Assembly: GCA_017308345.1 (NCBI GenBank)
Contig: JAFKFE010001197.1
Span: 1-25,858 of the forward strand
From: Alphaproteobacteria bacterium
GTDB lineage: Bacteria; Pseudomonadota; Alphaproteobacteria; Rhizobiales; Rhizobiaceae
DNA: 25,858 nt
Direction: 5' to 3'
Positions within the stretch are counted from its first letter, which is position 1; the number at the start of each line of letters is the position of its first letter. This document shows positions 1 to 7,563 of this stretch, in pieces. Position numbers and translations under genes: made by a program. The notes under the pieces were generated by a model. The model was not told the DNA's origin, did not search any database, and saw only the letters and a program-made list of their open reading frames with translations.

Positions 1-6
1 AGTTAC
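1..6. promoter_or_regulatory. Right half of the TAACTA-NN-TAGTTA operator, cut by the window edge
   Basis: The window opens with AGTTAC followed by a short AT-containing stretch and GGAGG. This matches the layout at 6898-6913, where the complete palindrome TAACTA-AA-TAGTTA is followed by CTAAGGGGAGG. It is therefore read as the right half of the same operator in front of the acyl-CoA dehydrogenase operon. The left half lies outside the window, so the call rests on five visible bases of the half site plus context. Confidence 0.45.
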
Positions 7-21
7 ATAGGGAGGTCGGCC

Positions 22-1167
22 GTGCCGCTGAGCGAAACGCAGCAGCAGGTGCGCGAGATGGCGCGCCAGTTTGCCGAGGATGTCATTCGTCCGGTTGCCG
101 AGGCGCTTGATCGCGATGAGCGCTTCCCTGGCGAGATATATGAGCAGATGGGTGAGCTCGGTCTCTTCGGGATAGGCGTCCCGGAGGCCATGGGCGGTCC
201 AGGCTTCGACACGCTCACCTACGCGCTGGTGATGGAGGAACTGTCGCGCGGCTATGCGTCCGTCGCCGATCAGTGCGGCCTGGTCGAGCTGATCAGCACC
301 TTGCTTGTCCAGCATGGCACCGAGGCGCAGCGCCAGCAGTGGCTGGGGCCTGCCATGCGCGCCGAGAAGAAGGCTGCCTATTGCATCACCGAGCCGGAAG
401 CCGGCACCGATGTTTCCGGGATACGCACCACCGCGACGCGCGACGGGGAGGGATGGCGGCTGAACGGCGGCAAGATCTGGATCCACAACGCGCCGGTCGC
501 CGATGTCGGTTTCGTGCTGGCGCGCACCGACAAGGATGCCGGCCATCGCGGCATGTCGATCTTCATCGTCGATCTGCACGCCAAGGGAATAGAGCGCGGG
601 CCGAAGGAACATAAGATGGGCCAGCGGGCCAGCCAGGTCGGCGCGCTCAACTTCAACGACGTCGTCCTGGGTCCCGAAGCGCTGCTGGGCGAAGAAGGCC
701 GCGGCTTCCACATGATGATGAGCGTGCTCGACAAGGGACGCGTGGGCATCGCCTCGCTGGCCGTCGGGATTGCCCAGGCGGGGCTCGAGGCGGCGGTCGA
801 CTATGCCCAGCAGCGGCGTCAGTTCGGCAAGCCGATCGCCGACTTCCAGGGCGTGCAATGGCTGCTTGCCGACATGGCAAAGGACATCGAGGCGGCCCGC
901 CTGCTCGTGCGCAGCGCCGCCGAAAAGATCGACGCGGGGGAAAATGCGACCAAGGCCTGCTCGATCGCAAAATGTTTCGCGGGAGACATAGCCGTGGCGC
1001 GCACCGTCGATGCCGTGCATGTCTTCGGCGGTTCCGGCTATATACGCGGCTTCGAGGTCGAGCGCCTCTACCGGGACGCCAAGATCACGCAGATCTATGA
1101 AGGCACCAACCAGATCCAGCGCATGATCATCGCCCGCGAGCTCCTCAAGCACGGAGCCCGTGCGTGA
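22..1167 (+). CDS. Acyl-CoA dehydrogenase
   Basis: This is an FAD-dependent acyl-CoA dehydrogenase that would introduce the alpha-beta double bond into an acyl-CoA and pass electrons to ETF. At 381 residues it has the usual length. The family signature CITEPEAGTD lies near residue 121, and the C-terminal QIYEGTNQIQ carries the expected catalytic Glu at about residue 360. The start is GTG at 22, with GGAGG at 11-15 six bases upstream. The stop overlaps the next gene's start by four bases, so the two are translationally coupled. It is the first gene of an operon with an SDR, a DUF993 protein and a sugar-isomerase-like protein, an unusual setting that suggests a dedicated substrate rather than general fatty acid oxidation. 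Chain length and branching cannot be told from sequence. Confidence 0.93.
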   Translation: MPLSETQQQVREMARQFAEDVIRPVAEALDRDERFPGEIYEQMGELGLFGIGVPEAMGGPGFDTLTYALVMEELSRGYASVADQCGLVELISTLLVQHGTEAQRQQWLGPAMRAEKKAAYCITEPEAGTDVSGIRTTATRDGEGWRLNGGKIWIHNAPVADVGFVLARTDKDAGHRGMSIFIVDLHAKGIERGPKEHKMGQRASQVGALNFNDVVLGPEALLGEEGRGFHMMMSVLDKGRVGIASLAVGIAQAGLEAAVDYAQQRRQFGKPIADFQGVQWLLADMAKDIEAARLLVRSAAEKIDAGENATKACSIAKCFAGDIAVARTVDAVHVFGGSGYIRGFEVERLYRDAKITQIYEGTNQIQRMIIARELLKHGARA

Positions 1168-1946
1168 GCGCCGGATCGCGTCATGCGGCTTTCGTCACGG
1201 GGTCGAGCCGCGGCATCGGGCTGGCGGCGGCGTTGGAGCTCGCCCGGCGCGGATTCGGCGTCGCGCTCAACGGTCCGGCCGATGACGAGGAACTGAAATC
1301 CGCCGAAGCGGCGGTCGCGGCGCTCGGTGTTCCGGTCGTGCGTGTCGCGGGTGACGTTGCCGATCTCGGCATCCACGAAAGCATGCTCGAAACCGCCGAG
1401 GCCGCCATCGGTCCCTTGTCGACGCTGATCAACAATGCCGGCGTGTCGGTCATCTCGCGCGGCGATCCGATCGATGTGACGGAAGAGAGCTACGACCGCT
1501 GTCAGGCAATCAACACGAAGGCGCAATTCTTCCTGTCGCAGTGCTGGGCCAGGCGGCTGCTGGCGCGCAAGCGCGATGACGGCCGCTTCTACAGCCTGAT
1601 CAACGTCTCTTCCTCCAACGCTACGGCGGTGGCGGAGCCGCGCGCCGAATATTGCGTGTCCAAGGCCGGGTCCGCCATGGTCAGCCAGGTCTTCGCCGTC
1701 CGTCTCGGCCGCGAGAACATCGCCGTCTACGACATCAGGCCTGGCCTGATCGAAACGGCTATGACCAAAGCGGTCAGCGAGACCTACCAGCGCCGCATCG
1801 ACGAGGAGGGGCTGACATTGATCCGCCGCCTCGGCAAGCCGGAAGATGTCGGTCGCGTCATGGCGACGCTCGCCACGGGCGAGCTGCCCTATACGACCGG
1901 CCATGTCATTGCCGTCGACGCGGGCATGTTGGTGCCGCGGTTCTGA
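1164..1946 (+). CDS. SDR-family NAD(P)-dependent oxidoreductase (3-ketoacyl reductase-like)
   Basis: This classical short-chain dehydrogenase has 260 residues. It carries the nucleotide-binding TGSSRGIG at 12-19, NNAG at 90-93, and the catalytic Ser150-Tyr163-Lys167 (YCVSK). The C-terminal half, with DIRPGLIETAMT and a GHVIAVDAG-type ending, resembles FabG-like members that databases often label 3-oxoacyl-ACP reductase. The start is GTG at 1164, overlapping the acyl-CoA dehydrogenase stop in a GTGA junction. In this operon it may oxidise the 3-hydroxy group formed after dehydrogenation and hydration, or a sugar hydroxyl; that role is inferred from neighbours. A hairpin spans its stop codon (1932-1955). 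Confidence 0.9.
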   Translation: MSAGSRHAAFVTGSSRGIGLAAALELARRGFGVALNGPADDEELKSAEAAVAALGVPVVRVAGDVADLGIHESMLETAEAAIGPLSTLINNAGVSVISRGDPIDVTEESYDRCQAINTKAQFFLSQCWARRLLARKRDDGRFYSLINVSSSNATAVAEPRAEYCVSKAGSAMVSQVFAVRLGRENIAVYDIRPGLIETAMTKAVSETYQRRIDEEGLTLIRRLGKPEDVGRVMATLATGELPYTTGHVIAVDAGMLVPRF

Positions 1947-1955
1947 CCGCGGCGC
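1932..1955 (+). other. Hairpin across the SDR stop codon
   Basis: GCCGCGGT (1934-1941) and ACCGCGGC (1946-1953) are perfect inverted arms around a TCTG loop. A flanking G-T wobble and a G-C pair extend the stem to 1932-1955. The stop codon TGA at 1944-1946 lies within it. There is no T-run, so it is not a convincing terminator. It may affect coupling or mRNA stability before the DUF993 gene. Confidence 0.45.
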
Positions 1956-1973
1956 AGCGTCAGGGAGAACGCC

Positions 1974-3122
1974 ATGATCATCCACCTGCCGGATAACACG
2001 GGCAAACTTTTCGATTATCGGCTTCAGGGCAAGGCGGTTCCCGCCGCGCGATTGTCGCCGGACGCGGCACGCACCGTGCTGTCGGCGGCGCATGTGGTGG
2101 CGAATCCTTTCAGTGCCAGCGATCCCGGCGGTCCCGCCGCCATCGACTGGAAGGCCACGATGGCATTCAGGCGTCACCTCGACGGGCTCGGCCTCGGCAT
2201 CGCCGAGGCAATGGACACCGCGCAGCGTGGCATGGGCCTCGACTGGCCTTCGGCCCTGGAACTCATCCGCAGGACCCGGAAGGAGTTGCCGGACGCGCTC
2301 GTCTTCAACGGCGCCGGCACCGATCAGCTCGGACCGGCCGATGCACGCACGCTCGACGATGTCCGCCGAGCCTATTTCGAGCAGATCGAGGCCATCCAGG
2401 AGGTCGGCGGCAGATTGATCGTCATGGCCAGCCGGGCGCTGGCGGCCGTGGCGCGTTCGCCCGACGACTATGTATCGGTGTATGGCGACGTGCTGGCGCG
2501 CTGCGACAGGCCGGTGATCCTGCACTGGCTGGGAGAGATGTTCGATCCGGCCCTCAAGGGTTACTGGGGGGCCGGCCGCTTCGAGGATGCGCTCGAAACG
2601 GTCTTGGCGATCATCGCAAACAACACCGCCCGGATCGACGGCATCAAGATTTCGCTCCTCGACAAGGAGAAGGAAATCGCGATGCGCCGCCGTCTGCCCG
2701 CCGGCGTGAAGATGTACACCGGCGACGATTTCAACTACCCGGAGCTGATCGCGGGTGACGAGCAAGGGTTCTCGCACGCCCTTCTCGGTATCTTCGACCC
2801 TTTGGCGCCGGCCGCCGCCCACGCCATTGACCGGCTCGGCCGGGGCGATACCCAGGGGTTCCACGCCACGCTGGATCCGACCGTGCCGCTGGCGCGGCTG
2901 ATCTTCCGCGCGCCCACACAATACTACAAGACGGGGGTCGTGTTCCTCGCCTGGCTGAACGGGTTCCAGGATCATTTCATCATGCTGGGGGGCGCCCAGT
3001 CGATGCGGCCGCTGCCCTATTTCGTGGAGGTGTTCAAGCTGGCCGACGGATGCGGCCTCCTGGCGGATCCCGAGCTGGCTGCCGCACGCATGCGCAAGCT
3101 GCTTGCCCTTTATGGCGTCTGA
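1974..3122 (+). CDS. DUF993 family protein (DHDPS-like aldolase fold)
   Basis: The 382-residue protein resembles the DUF993/dihydrodipicolinate-synthase-like family, TIM-barrel proteins of unproven activity. The segment around GIKISLLD places Lys225 where DHDPS enzymes carry their Schiff-base lysine. It is followed by VKMYTGDDFNYPELIAGDE, matching the later 'GDD...G' barrel segment. A retro-aldol or aldol step on a keto-acid or keto-sugar intermediate is therefore plausible but unproven. The start is ATG at 1974 with AGGGAG at 1962-1967. It lies 27 bases after the SDR and 8 bases before the isomerase-like gene, so it is in the same operon. Family assignment is from recognition of the N-terminal and central sequence; function is inference. 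Confidence 0.82.
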   Translation: MIIHLPDNTGKLFDYRLQGKAVPAARLSPDAARTVLSAAHVVANPFSASDPGGPAAIDWKATMAFRRHLDGLGLGIAEAMDTAQRGMGLDWPSALELIRRTRKELPDALVFNGAGTDQLGPADARTLDDVRRAYFEQIEAIQEVGGRLIVMASRALAAVARSPDDYVSVYGDVLARCDRPVILHWLGEMFDPALKGYWGAGRFEDALETVLAIIANNTARIDGIKISLLDKEKEIAMRRRLPAGVKMYTGDDFNYPELIAGDEQGFSHALLGIFDPLAPAAAHAIDRLGRGDTQGFHATLDPTVPLARLIFRAPTQYYKTGVVFLAWLNGFQDHFIMLGGAQSMRPLPYFVEVFKLADGCGLLADPELAAARMRKLLALYGV

Positions 3123-3130
3123 CCGGAACC

Positions 3131-3991
3131 ATGCGTGATTTCACAAGGGACCATTCCGCGCTGGCGCTCAATACCGCGACACTCGGCCACAATCTTGACG
3201 GTCACGGCGCGGGCTGGTCGATCGAGCGTGTGCTCGATGCATGCGCCGAGCGCGGCCTGCGCGGCATTGTCTTCTGGCGCCGCGAAATCGGCGACCGCGC
3301 CGTCGAGATCGGCGAGCGGGTTCGAGCGGCCGGCCTGAATGTCGTCGGCTTGTGCCGCGCGCCTTATCTCACCGGCCCGTTGGCGCTGCCGGGCCGCGCG
3401 GCGATCATGGACGATTTCCGCGCCGCGATCGACATGGCCGCCGCTCTCGGCGCGCCTGTCCTGACCATCGTCTGCGGCGGGGTCGAGCCGGGAACGAAAG
3501 GCATCGGCGAAAGCCTCAAGCTGGTTGCGGATCGTGTCGCCGAAGCCGCATCCTACGCGGCGGCCGCAAACGTTCGCCTGGCTCTCGAGCCGCTGCATCC
3601 AGTCTACAGCGGCGACCGGTCCTGCCTGGTGACGATGCGCGACGCGGTCGATCTTTGCCTTGCCATCGATGCGCCCAATGTTGGCGTCGCGGTCGACGTG
3701 TATCACGTCTGGTGGGACCGCTCGCTGGCCAATGAATTGCTGCGCGCCGGGCCTCAACGTATTTTCGGCTATCATCTTTGCGACTGGCTGGCGCAGACGC
3801 GCGACGTGCTGCTCGACCGCGGCATGATGGGAGACGGAGTGGCCGATCTGAAGGCGATCCGCGCGGCGGTCGAGGCAGCCGGCTATGCCGGGCCGTGCGA
3901 GGTGGAGGTGTTTTCGGCGCGGAACTGGTGGAAGCGTGATCCCGCCGAAGTCCTGGACGCCTGCGTGGAGCGCTTCCGATCCGTTTGTTGA
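3131..3991 (+). CDS. Sugar phosphate isomerase/epimerase-family TIM barrel protein
   Basis: This is an AP-endonuclease-2-type (xylose-isomerase-like) barrel of 286 residues. Probable metal ligands are Glu153 (ALEPLHP), Asp189 (VDVYHVWWD), His215 (YHLCDW) and a Glu at 257 or 259 (CEVEVFS). These are in the order and spacing expected for this superfamily, whose members isomerise or epimerise sugars and keto-sugars or dehydrate inositol derivatives. The ATG at 3131 is chosen because it follows the DUF993 stop by 8 bases and directly precedes the first barrel strand. An upstream in-frame start would overlap DUF993 by about 70 bases. Pairing of this fold with DUF993 suggests they act on successive intermediates. 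Confidence 0.88.
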   Translation: MRDFTRDHSALALNTATLGHNLDGHGAGWSIERVLDACAERGLRGIVFWRREIGDRAVEIGERVRAAGLNVVGLCRAPYLTGPLALPGRAAIMDDFRAAIDMAAALGAPVLTIVCGGVEPGTKGIGESLKLVADRVAEAASYAAAANVRLALEPLHPVYSGDRSCLVTMRDAVDLCLAIDAPNVGVAVDVYHVWWDRSLANELLRAGPQRIFGYHLCDWLAQTRDVLLDRGMMGDGVADLKAIRAAVEAAGYAGPCEVEVFSARNWWKRDPAEVLDACVERFRSVC

Positions 3992-4058
3992 AGACAGAGG
4001 CTGGACAGCCGCGATAGACCCTTGGAAGTTTGGGAAGGTATGTGACGGGAAGCGGTCG

Positions 4059-5087
4059 TTGCGCGGGAAGCCCAACATCAAGGATATCGCGAAGGCCACC
4101 GGTCTTTCGACCGCGGCTGTTTCCTACGCGTTGACCGGGCGAGGGCGCGTTTCCGCGGAAACCCAGGAGATCGTGCGCAAGGTCGCGGAGGAGATGGGCT
4201 TCATCCGCGACTCCGCCGCGGTTCGGCTGCGCACCGGGCAGTCCCGCCTGCTCGGAGCGGTGCTCCACGATACGTCAAATCCGTTCTTTGCCGAGCTTCT
4301 CTCGGATTTCGAGGCGCGCGCCTATGAGGCGGGCTATCTGACGATCGTGGCGAACACGCATGACGAGTCCGCGCGGCAGGCGGCTTTGATCGACGCCTTG
4401 CTGTCGCAAGGCGTCGCGGGACTCCTGATCAGCCCGGCCAATTGCACGACGCCGGAGGACTTCGCGGTCCTGCGGACACGCGCGACGCCATACGTCATCG
4501 CGGTACGGGATGTGGAGGATCTCCAGGCGGACTATGTCGGCGCCGACGATCGAAGGGCCGGCTACCTTGCCGCCTCCCACCTGTTCGAAGCCGGTCTTGA
4601 ACGGTTCGCGGTGGTCGGCGGCCTCGATCACACGCGCACCTGGCAGGACCGGCTGGACGGCATCAAGGCCGCAGTCGCCGAAAGGGGCGCCGAACTCGAC
4701 GAGGCACTTGTCTTCAGATGCGCGCCGACGCGGGAGAACGGGACAGAGATCGTCAACCGCATCATCAGGGATTTTCCCGAATGCCACGCCGCGATCTGCT
4801 TCAATGACTACATCGCGCTCGGTGCCTACGCGGCGCTGCACGGCAGCGGCCGTCGTGTCGGAGAGGACTTCTCCATCATAGGCATAGACAATGTTCCCTT
4901 GGGGCAGTCGCTGCTGCCGCCCTTGACGACGGTCGAACTTTATCCGCGTGGAATTGGCGGACGAGCGGCAAGGCTTCTGCTCGACCGGATGCAGGATGGG
5001 CGGGGCGAGCCTGATCATTCCTTGATCGAACCGCGCCTCGTCGCGCGCCAATCCGTGGCCGGCGCCCCGAAATCGCGCGGCGCTTGA
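4059..5087 (+). CDS. LacI-family transcriptional regulator
   Basis: The N-terminal helix-turn-helix reads NIKDIAKATGLSTAAVSYAL followed by the hinge region, then a periplasmic-binding-protein-like effector domain (LGAVLHDTSNPFFAELLSDFE onward, with GIDNVPLGQSLLPPLTTV near the end). The TTG at 4059 is the best start: it lies four codons before the conserved NIKDIA and is preceded by GGGAAG at 4047-4052, giving 342 residues, normal for the family. Longer in-frame starts run back into the isomerase gene. It follows that gene by 67 bases and so may be co-transcribed. Such proteins usually repress sugar-uptake genes and respond to a sugar or phosphosugar. A candidate operator lies at 7520-7531. 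Confidence 0.92.
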   Translation: MRGKPNIKDIAKATGLSTAAVSYALTGRGRVSAETQEIVRKVAEEMGFIRDSAAVRLRTGQSRLLGAVLHDTSNPFFAELLSDFEARAYEAGYLTIVANTHDESARQAALIDALLSQGVAGLLISPANCTTPEDFAVLRTRATPYVIAVRDVEDLQADYVGADDRRAGYLAASHLFEAGLERFAVVGGLDHTRTWQDRLDGIKAAVAERGAELDEALVFRCAPTRENGTEIVNRIIRDFPECHAAICFNDYIALGAYAALHGSGRRVGEDFSIIGIDNVPLGQSLLPPLTTVELYPRGIGGRAARLLLDRMQDGRGEPDHSLIEPRLVARQSVAGAPKSRGA

Positions 5088-5112
5088 CGCGCCCGAGTGC
5101 GCCGGGCATAAA
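5084..5112 (+). promoter_or_regulatory. Probable promoter of the first GMC gene
   Basis: TTGACG at 5084-5089 (with the alphaproteobacterial CTTGAC from 5083) is separated by 17 bases from CATAAA at 5107-5112. Transcription would begin near 5119, right at the operator 5121-5134. The -35 overlaps the LacI stop codon. Confidence 0.5.
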
Positions 5113-5120
5113 GCGGAAAT

Positions 5121-5134
5121 GCACTATCTGGTTA
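5121..5134. promoter_or_regulatory. Operator, degenerate palindrome GCACTA-TC-TGGTTA
   Basis: It matches TAACTA-NN-TAGTTA at 9 of 12 arm positions. It is almost the same as the site at 25400: bases 5118-5137 and 25397-25416 agree at 18 of 20 positions. It lies just after the predicted transcription start of the GMC gene, a position that suits a repressor. Confidence 0.65.
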
Positions 5135-5180
5135 CTTATCGGAGAAAGCTCATCTTCTCCGACGGTCGGGAGGAGCCGGC

Positions 5181-6833
5181 ATGCAGAAGCGCTACGACTA
5201 CATCATAACCGGGGGAGGGTCTTCAGGTTGCGTGCTCGCGGCGCGCCTGTCGGAGGATCCGGACGTATCCGTCCTTCTTGTCGAAGCCGGCGGTCCCGAC
5301 AGCCACTATCTGTTCCACTGGCCGGCCGGCTTTGCCAAGATGACTAAGGGGATCGCGTCCTGGGGATGGTCGACGGTGCCTCAAAGGCATATGCAGAATC
5401 GCGTCCTCTGGTACACGCAGGCCAAGGTGATCGGAGGCGGCTCGTCCATCAACGCCCAGGTCTACACGCGCGGCAACGCCAAGGACTATGACGACTGGCG
5501 CGACGAAGCCGGTTGCGAGGGCTGGGGCTTTCGCGATGTCCTGCCCTACTTCAAGCGAGCCGAGGGCAACGAGCGCTTCGACGACGATTATCACGGCACG
5601 GAGGGGCCGCTTGGTGTCTCAGTCCCACGTGCGGCGCTTCCGATCTGCGATGCCTTCATCCGCGCCGGGCAGCAGTTGGGCATTCCCTACAATCCGGATT
5701 TCAACGGGCCAAGGCAGCGCGGCATAGGGTATTTTCAGCTGACACAACGCAACGCGCGGCGCTGCTCCGCGGCCGTCGGGTTCCTCGACCCCGCGCGATC
5801 GCGCCGCAATCTCACGGTGATGACCGGGACCGAAGTCGCGCGCATCGTGCTCGACGGCCGGCGGGCCGGGGGTGTCGTCGTGCGCCGCGACGGCGTGGAA
5901 AGCGAGATCGCCTGCGAACGCGAGGTGCTGGTCACCTCGGGCGCGATCGGATCGCCCCGGCTGCTCATGCTGTCCGGAATCGGCCCGGCGGACCATCTCG
6001 CAAGTGTCGGGGTCAGGGTCCTGCACGATCTGCAGGGTGTCGGAGCCAATCTCCACGACCACCTCGATCTCTGCGTGCTTTCCGAATGCTCGGGCGACCA
6101 CTCGTATGACAATATCCTGCGGCCCGACAGGACCGCGCTCGCCGGCTTGCAGTACATGCTCTTCAAAAGCGGTCCCGTGGTCTCCTCGCTCTTCGAGACA
6201 GGGGCCTTCTGGTACGCCGATCCGGCGGCGCGCTCTCCGGACATTCAGTTCCATTTCGGCCAGGGTTCCGGCATCGAGAAGGGCATCGTCAAGCTGGACC
6301 GCCCCGGCGTGACGCTGAACGCGGCGTTCATTCGGCCCCGCTCCCGCGGCACCGTCCGCCTCGCCTCCGCGGATCCGAATGACGCCCCGCTCATCGATCC
6401 GAACTACTGGGCCGATCCCTATGACCGCGAGATGTCGCTGCGCGGCCTGGAACTTGCCCGACAGATCATGGCTCAACCAGCGCTGAGGCCATTCATTGCC
6501 CGCGAAGCATTGCCCGGGCCCGAGGCGCGCGATGCCAAGACGCTGCTCGAATACGCCTGCCGCATGGCCAAAACCCAGCATCACCCGGTTGGCACCTGCA
6601 GGATGGGGCACGACGAACTGGCCGTGGTTTCGCCGGACCTGAAGGTGCGCGGCCTGGACGGCCTGCGCGTATGCGACGCCTCGATCATGCCGTCGATCAA
6701 CTCGTCGAACACGAACGCGCCGGCGATAATGATCGGAGAGAAGGCCGCCGACCTCGTCGCCGGCCGGCCGCCGCTTCCCGCGGCGCTCTTTGATTGGGAG
6801 CGCAACGACAGGCCGCAATTCGCCGACACTTGA
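5181..6833 (+). CDS. GMC-family FAD-dependent alcohol dehydrogenase
   Basis: This is a 550-residue glucose-methanol-choline oxidoreductase that oxidises an alcohol to an aldehyde or ketone. The FAD dinucleotide motif GGGSSG is at 11-16 after YDYIIT. The first GMC signature is at 85-98 (GGGSSINAQVYTRG) and the second is GAIGSPRLLMLSGIGP. The active-site pair is His468 (HHPVG) and Asn512 (SSNTNAP), as in choline dehydrogenase/oxidase. There is no signal peptide, so it is probably cytoplasmic. GGGAGGAG at 5168-5175 precedes ATG 5181. It forms its own transcription unit with its own operator. It is clearly paralogous to the GMC gene at 16481-18088 but sits apart from a transporter. The substrate is unknown; database labels such as choline dehydrogenase would be over-specific. 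Confidence 0.93.
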   Translation: MQKRYDYIITGGGSSGCVLAARLSEDPDVSVLLVEAGGPDSHYLFHWPAGFAKMTKGIASWGWSTVPQRHMQNRVLWYTQAKVIGGGSSINAQVYTRGNAKDYDDWRDEAGCEGWGFRDVLPYFKRAEGNERFDDDYHGTEGPLGVSVPRAALPICDAFIRAGQQLGIPYNPDFNGPRQRGIGYFQLTQRNARRCSAAVGFLDPARSRRNLTVMTGTEVARIVLDGRRAGGVVVRRDGVESEIACEREVLVTSGAIGSPRLLMLSGIGPADHLASVGVRVLHDLQGVGANLHDHLDLCVLSECSGDHSYDNILRPDRTALAGLQYMLFKSGPVVSSLFETGAFWYADPAARSPDIQFHFGQGSGIEKGIVKLDRPGVTLNAAFIRPRSRGTVRLASADPNDAPLIDPNYWADPYDREMSLRGLELARQIMAQPALRPFIAREALPGPEARDAKTLLEYACRMAKTQHHPVGTCRMGHDELAVVSPDLKVRGLDGLRVCDASIMPSINSSNTNAPAIMIGEKAADLVAGRPPLPAALFDWERNDRPQFADT

Positions 6834-6838
6834 GCCAA

Positions 6839-6864
6839 ATGGCATGTCCGGGGCCTCATGCCAT
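6839..6864 (+). terminator. Weak terminator-like hairpin after the GMC gene
   Basis: ATGGCATG (6839-6846) and CATGCCAT (6857-6864) form a perfect 8-base stem with a 10-base loop, just after the stop at 6833. No T-run follows. It abuts the TTGACA of the next promoter, so it may insulate the two units. Confidence 0.35.
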
Positions 6865-6892
6865 TGACAGCGTATGCATGGAATGAAATAAC
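6864..6892 (+). promoter_or_regulatory. Probable promoter of the VOC gene
   Basis: A consensus TTGACA at 6864-6869 is followed after 17 bases by AATAAC at 6887-6892. The -10 is overlapped by the operator palindrome at 6889-6902, so a bound regulator would block polymerase. Confidence 0.6.
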
Positions 6893-6902
6893 TAAATAGT
6901 TA
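6889..6902. promoter_or_regulatory. Operator, perfect palindrome TAACTA-AA-TAGTTA
   Basis: Two perfect 6-base inverted arms with a 2-base spacer overlap the -10 of the VOC promoter. The same arms recur exactly at 15429-15442 and in degenerate form at 5121 and 25400. This is one of the two best copies and defines the consensus. Confidence 0.8.
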
Positions 6903-6925
6903 CTAAGGGGAGGATGAGCAGGACA

Positions 6926-7450
6926 ATGGGAGGACTACCTGTCAGGATCAGCGGCATCCAGCACATCGGTCTGACCGTGCCGGACATGGAGGAGGCGGTC
7001 GCCTTCTTCACCCGCATGTTCGGCGCGGTCTGCGTGATGGAATGCGGCAGCGTCGACGTTGACGATGAATTCATGATCCGCCGTCTCGGCGTTCCATCCG
7101 GCCGCCGGATCAAGGACCAGCGCGTCATTCGTCTTGGCAATGGCGGCAATCTCGAACTCTTCGAGTACAGCGGCGAGTCCGACCGGACGCCGGTCAAACA
7201 AAACAGCGAGATCGGCGCATGCCACTTTGCCCTTGAGGTCGAGGACGCCGTGGAAGCTACCGAAAGGCTCCGGGCCGCGGGCGTGGATGTGCTGGACGGG
7301 CCGACCTTGATCACTTCCGGTCCGATGGAGGGCCTGACCTGGGTCTATCTGAGATCACCATGGGGCCAGTTCCTGGAACTGGTCAGCACCACCGGTCCGA
7401 TGGGTTATGAAACATCCGACGGCCCGCGTATGTGGTCGCCATCCGAATAG
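6926..7450 (+). CDS. VOC-fold (glyoxalase/dioxygenase superfamily) protein
   Basis: This vicinal-oxygen-chelate protein has two beta-alpha-beta-beta-beta modules, roughly 8-85 and 95-155. Possible metal ligands are His13 (IQHIGLTV), Glu80 (NLELFE), His100 (CHFALEV) and Glu151 (QFLELV), the glyoxalase-I/epimerase pattern. Members isomerise, epimerise (methylmalonyl-CoA epimerase), lyse or oxygenate small molecules, so the reaction is not set by sequence. ATG 6926 (174 residues) is preferred because the GGGGAGG at 6907-6913 directly abuts an alternative ATG at 6914, leaving no spacing; both are in frame. It has its own promoter and operator and may be read through into the ABC importer. Confidence 0.85.
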   Translation: MGGLPVRISGIQHIGLTVPDMEEAVAFFTRMFGAVCVMECGSVDVDDEFMIRRLGVPSGRRIKDQRVIRLGNGGNLELFEYSGESDRTPVKQNSEIGACHFALEVEDAVEATERLRAAGVDVLDGPTLITSGPMEGLTWVYLRSPWGQFLELVSTTGPMGYETSDGPRMWSPSE

Positions 7451-7519
7451 CTAACTGCGGCCGGGCGGGGGAGGCAGCCCGTTCCAACGTCATTCATCAA
7501 GGGGACCGTATTTAGCTGC

Positions 7520-7532
7520 TTAAACGTATAAT
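7520..7532 (+). promoter_or_regulatory. Candidate LacI-type operator overlapping a TATAAT -10 box
   Basis: TTAAACGTATAA (7520-7531) is a near-palindrome centred on CG, the form typical of LacI-family operators. It overlaps a perfect TATAAT at 7527-7532. No good -35 is present at 16-18 bases upstream. It lies in the 113-base gap before the sugar-binding protein gene. The likely ligand is the LacI protein encoded at 4059-5087, by inference. Confidence 0.45.
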
Positions 7533-7563
7533 CAAACTGCCGAAGCGAATGGAGGATGAACGC

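Noticed and set aside
1095..2975. Long open frame on the minus strand (over 600 codons) opposite the SDR and DUF993 genes
   Set aside because: It is Arg/Asp/His-rich low-quality sequence with no recognisable domain, and it lies antisense to well-supported genes; a typical shadow in GC-rich DNA.
3885..4058. N-terminal extension of the LacI regulator
   Set aside because: It overlaps the isomerase gene, has no LacI-like sequence, and a TTG with a ribosome binding site lies just before the HTH.
5181..6833. Naming the cluster a polyethylene-glycol or choline degradation locus on the basis of GMC + ALDH + acyl-CoA genes
   Set aside because: The sugar importers, DUF993 and isomerase do not fit those pathways as I know them, and GMC substrate specificity cannot be read from these motifs.
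7452..7461. TAACT sequence just after the VOC gene as a sixth operator copy
   Set aside because: Only one half resembles the motif and there is no inverted partner or nearby promoter in the right position.
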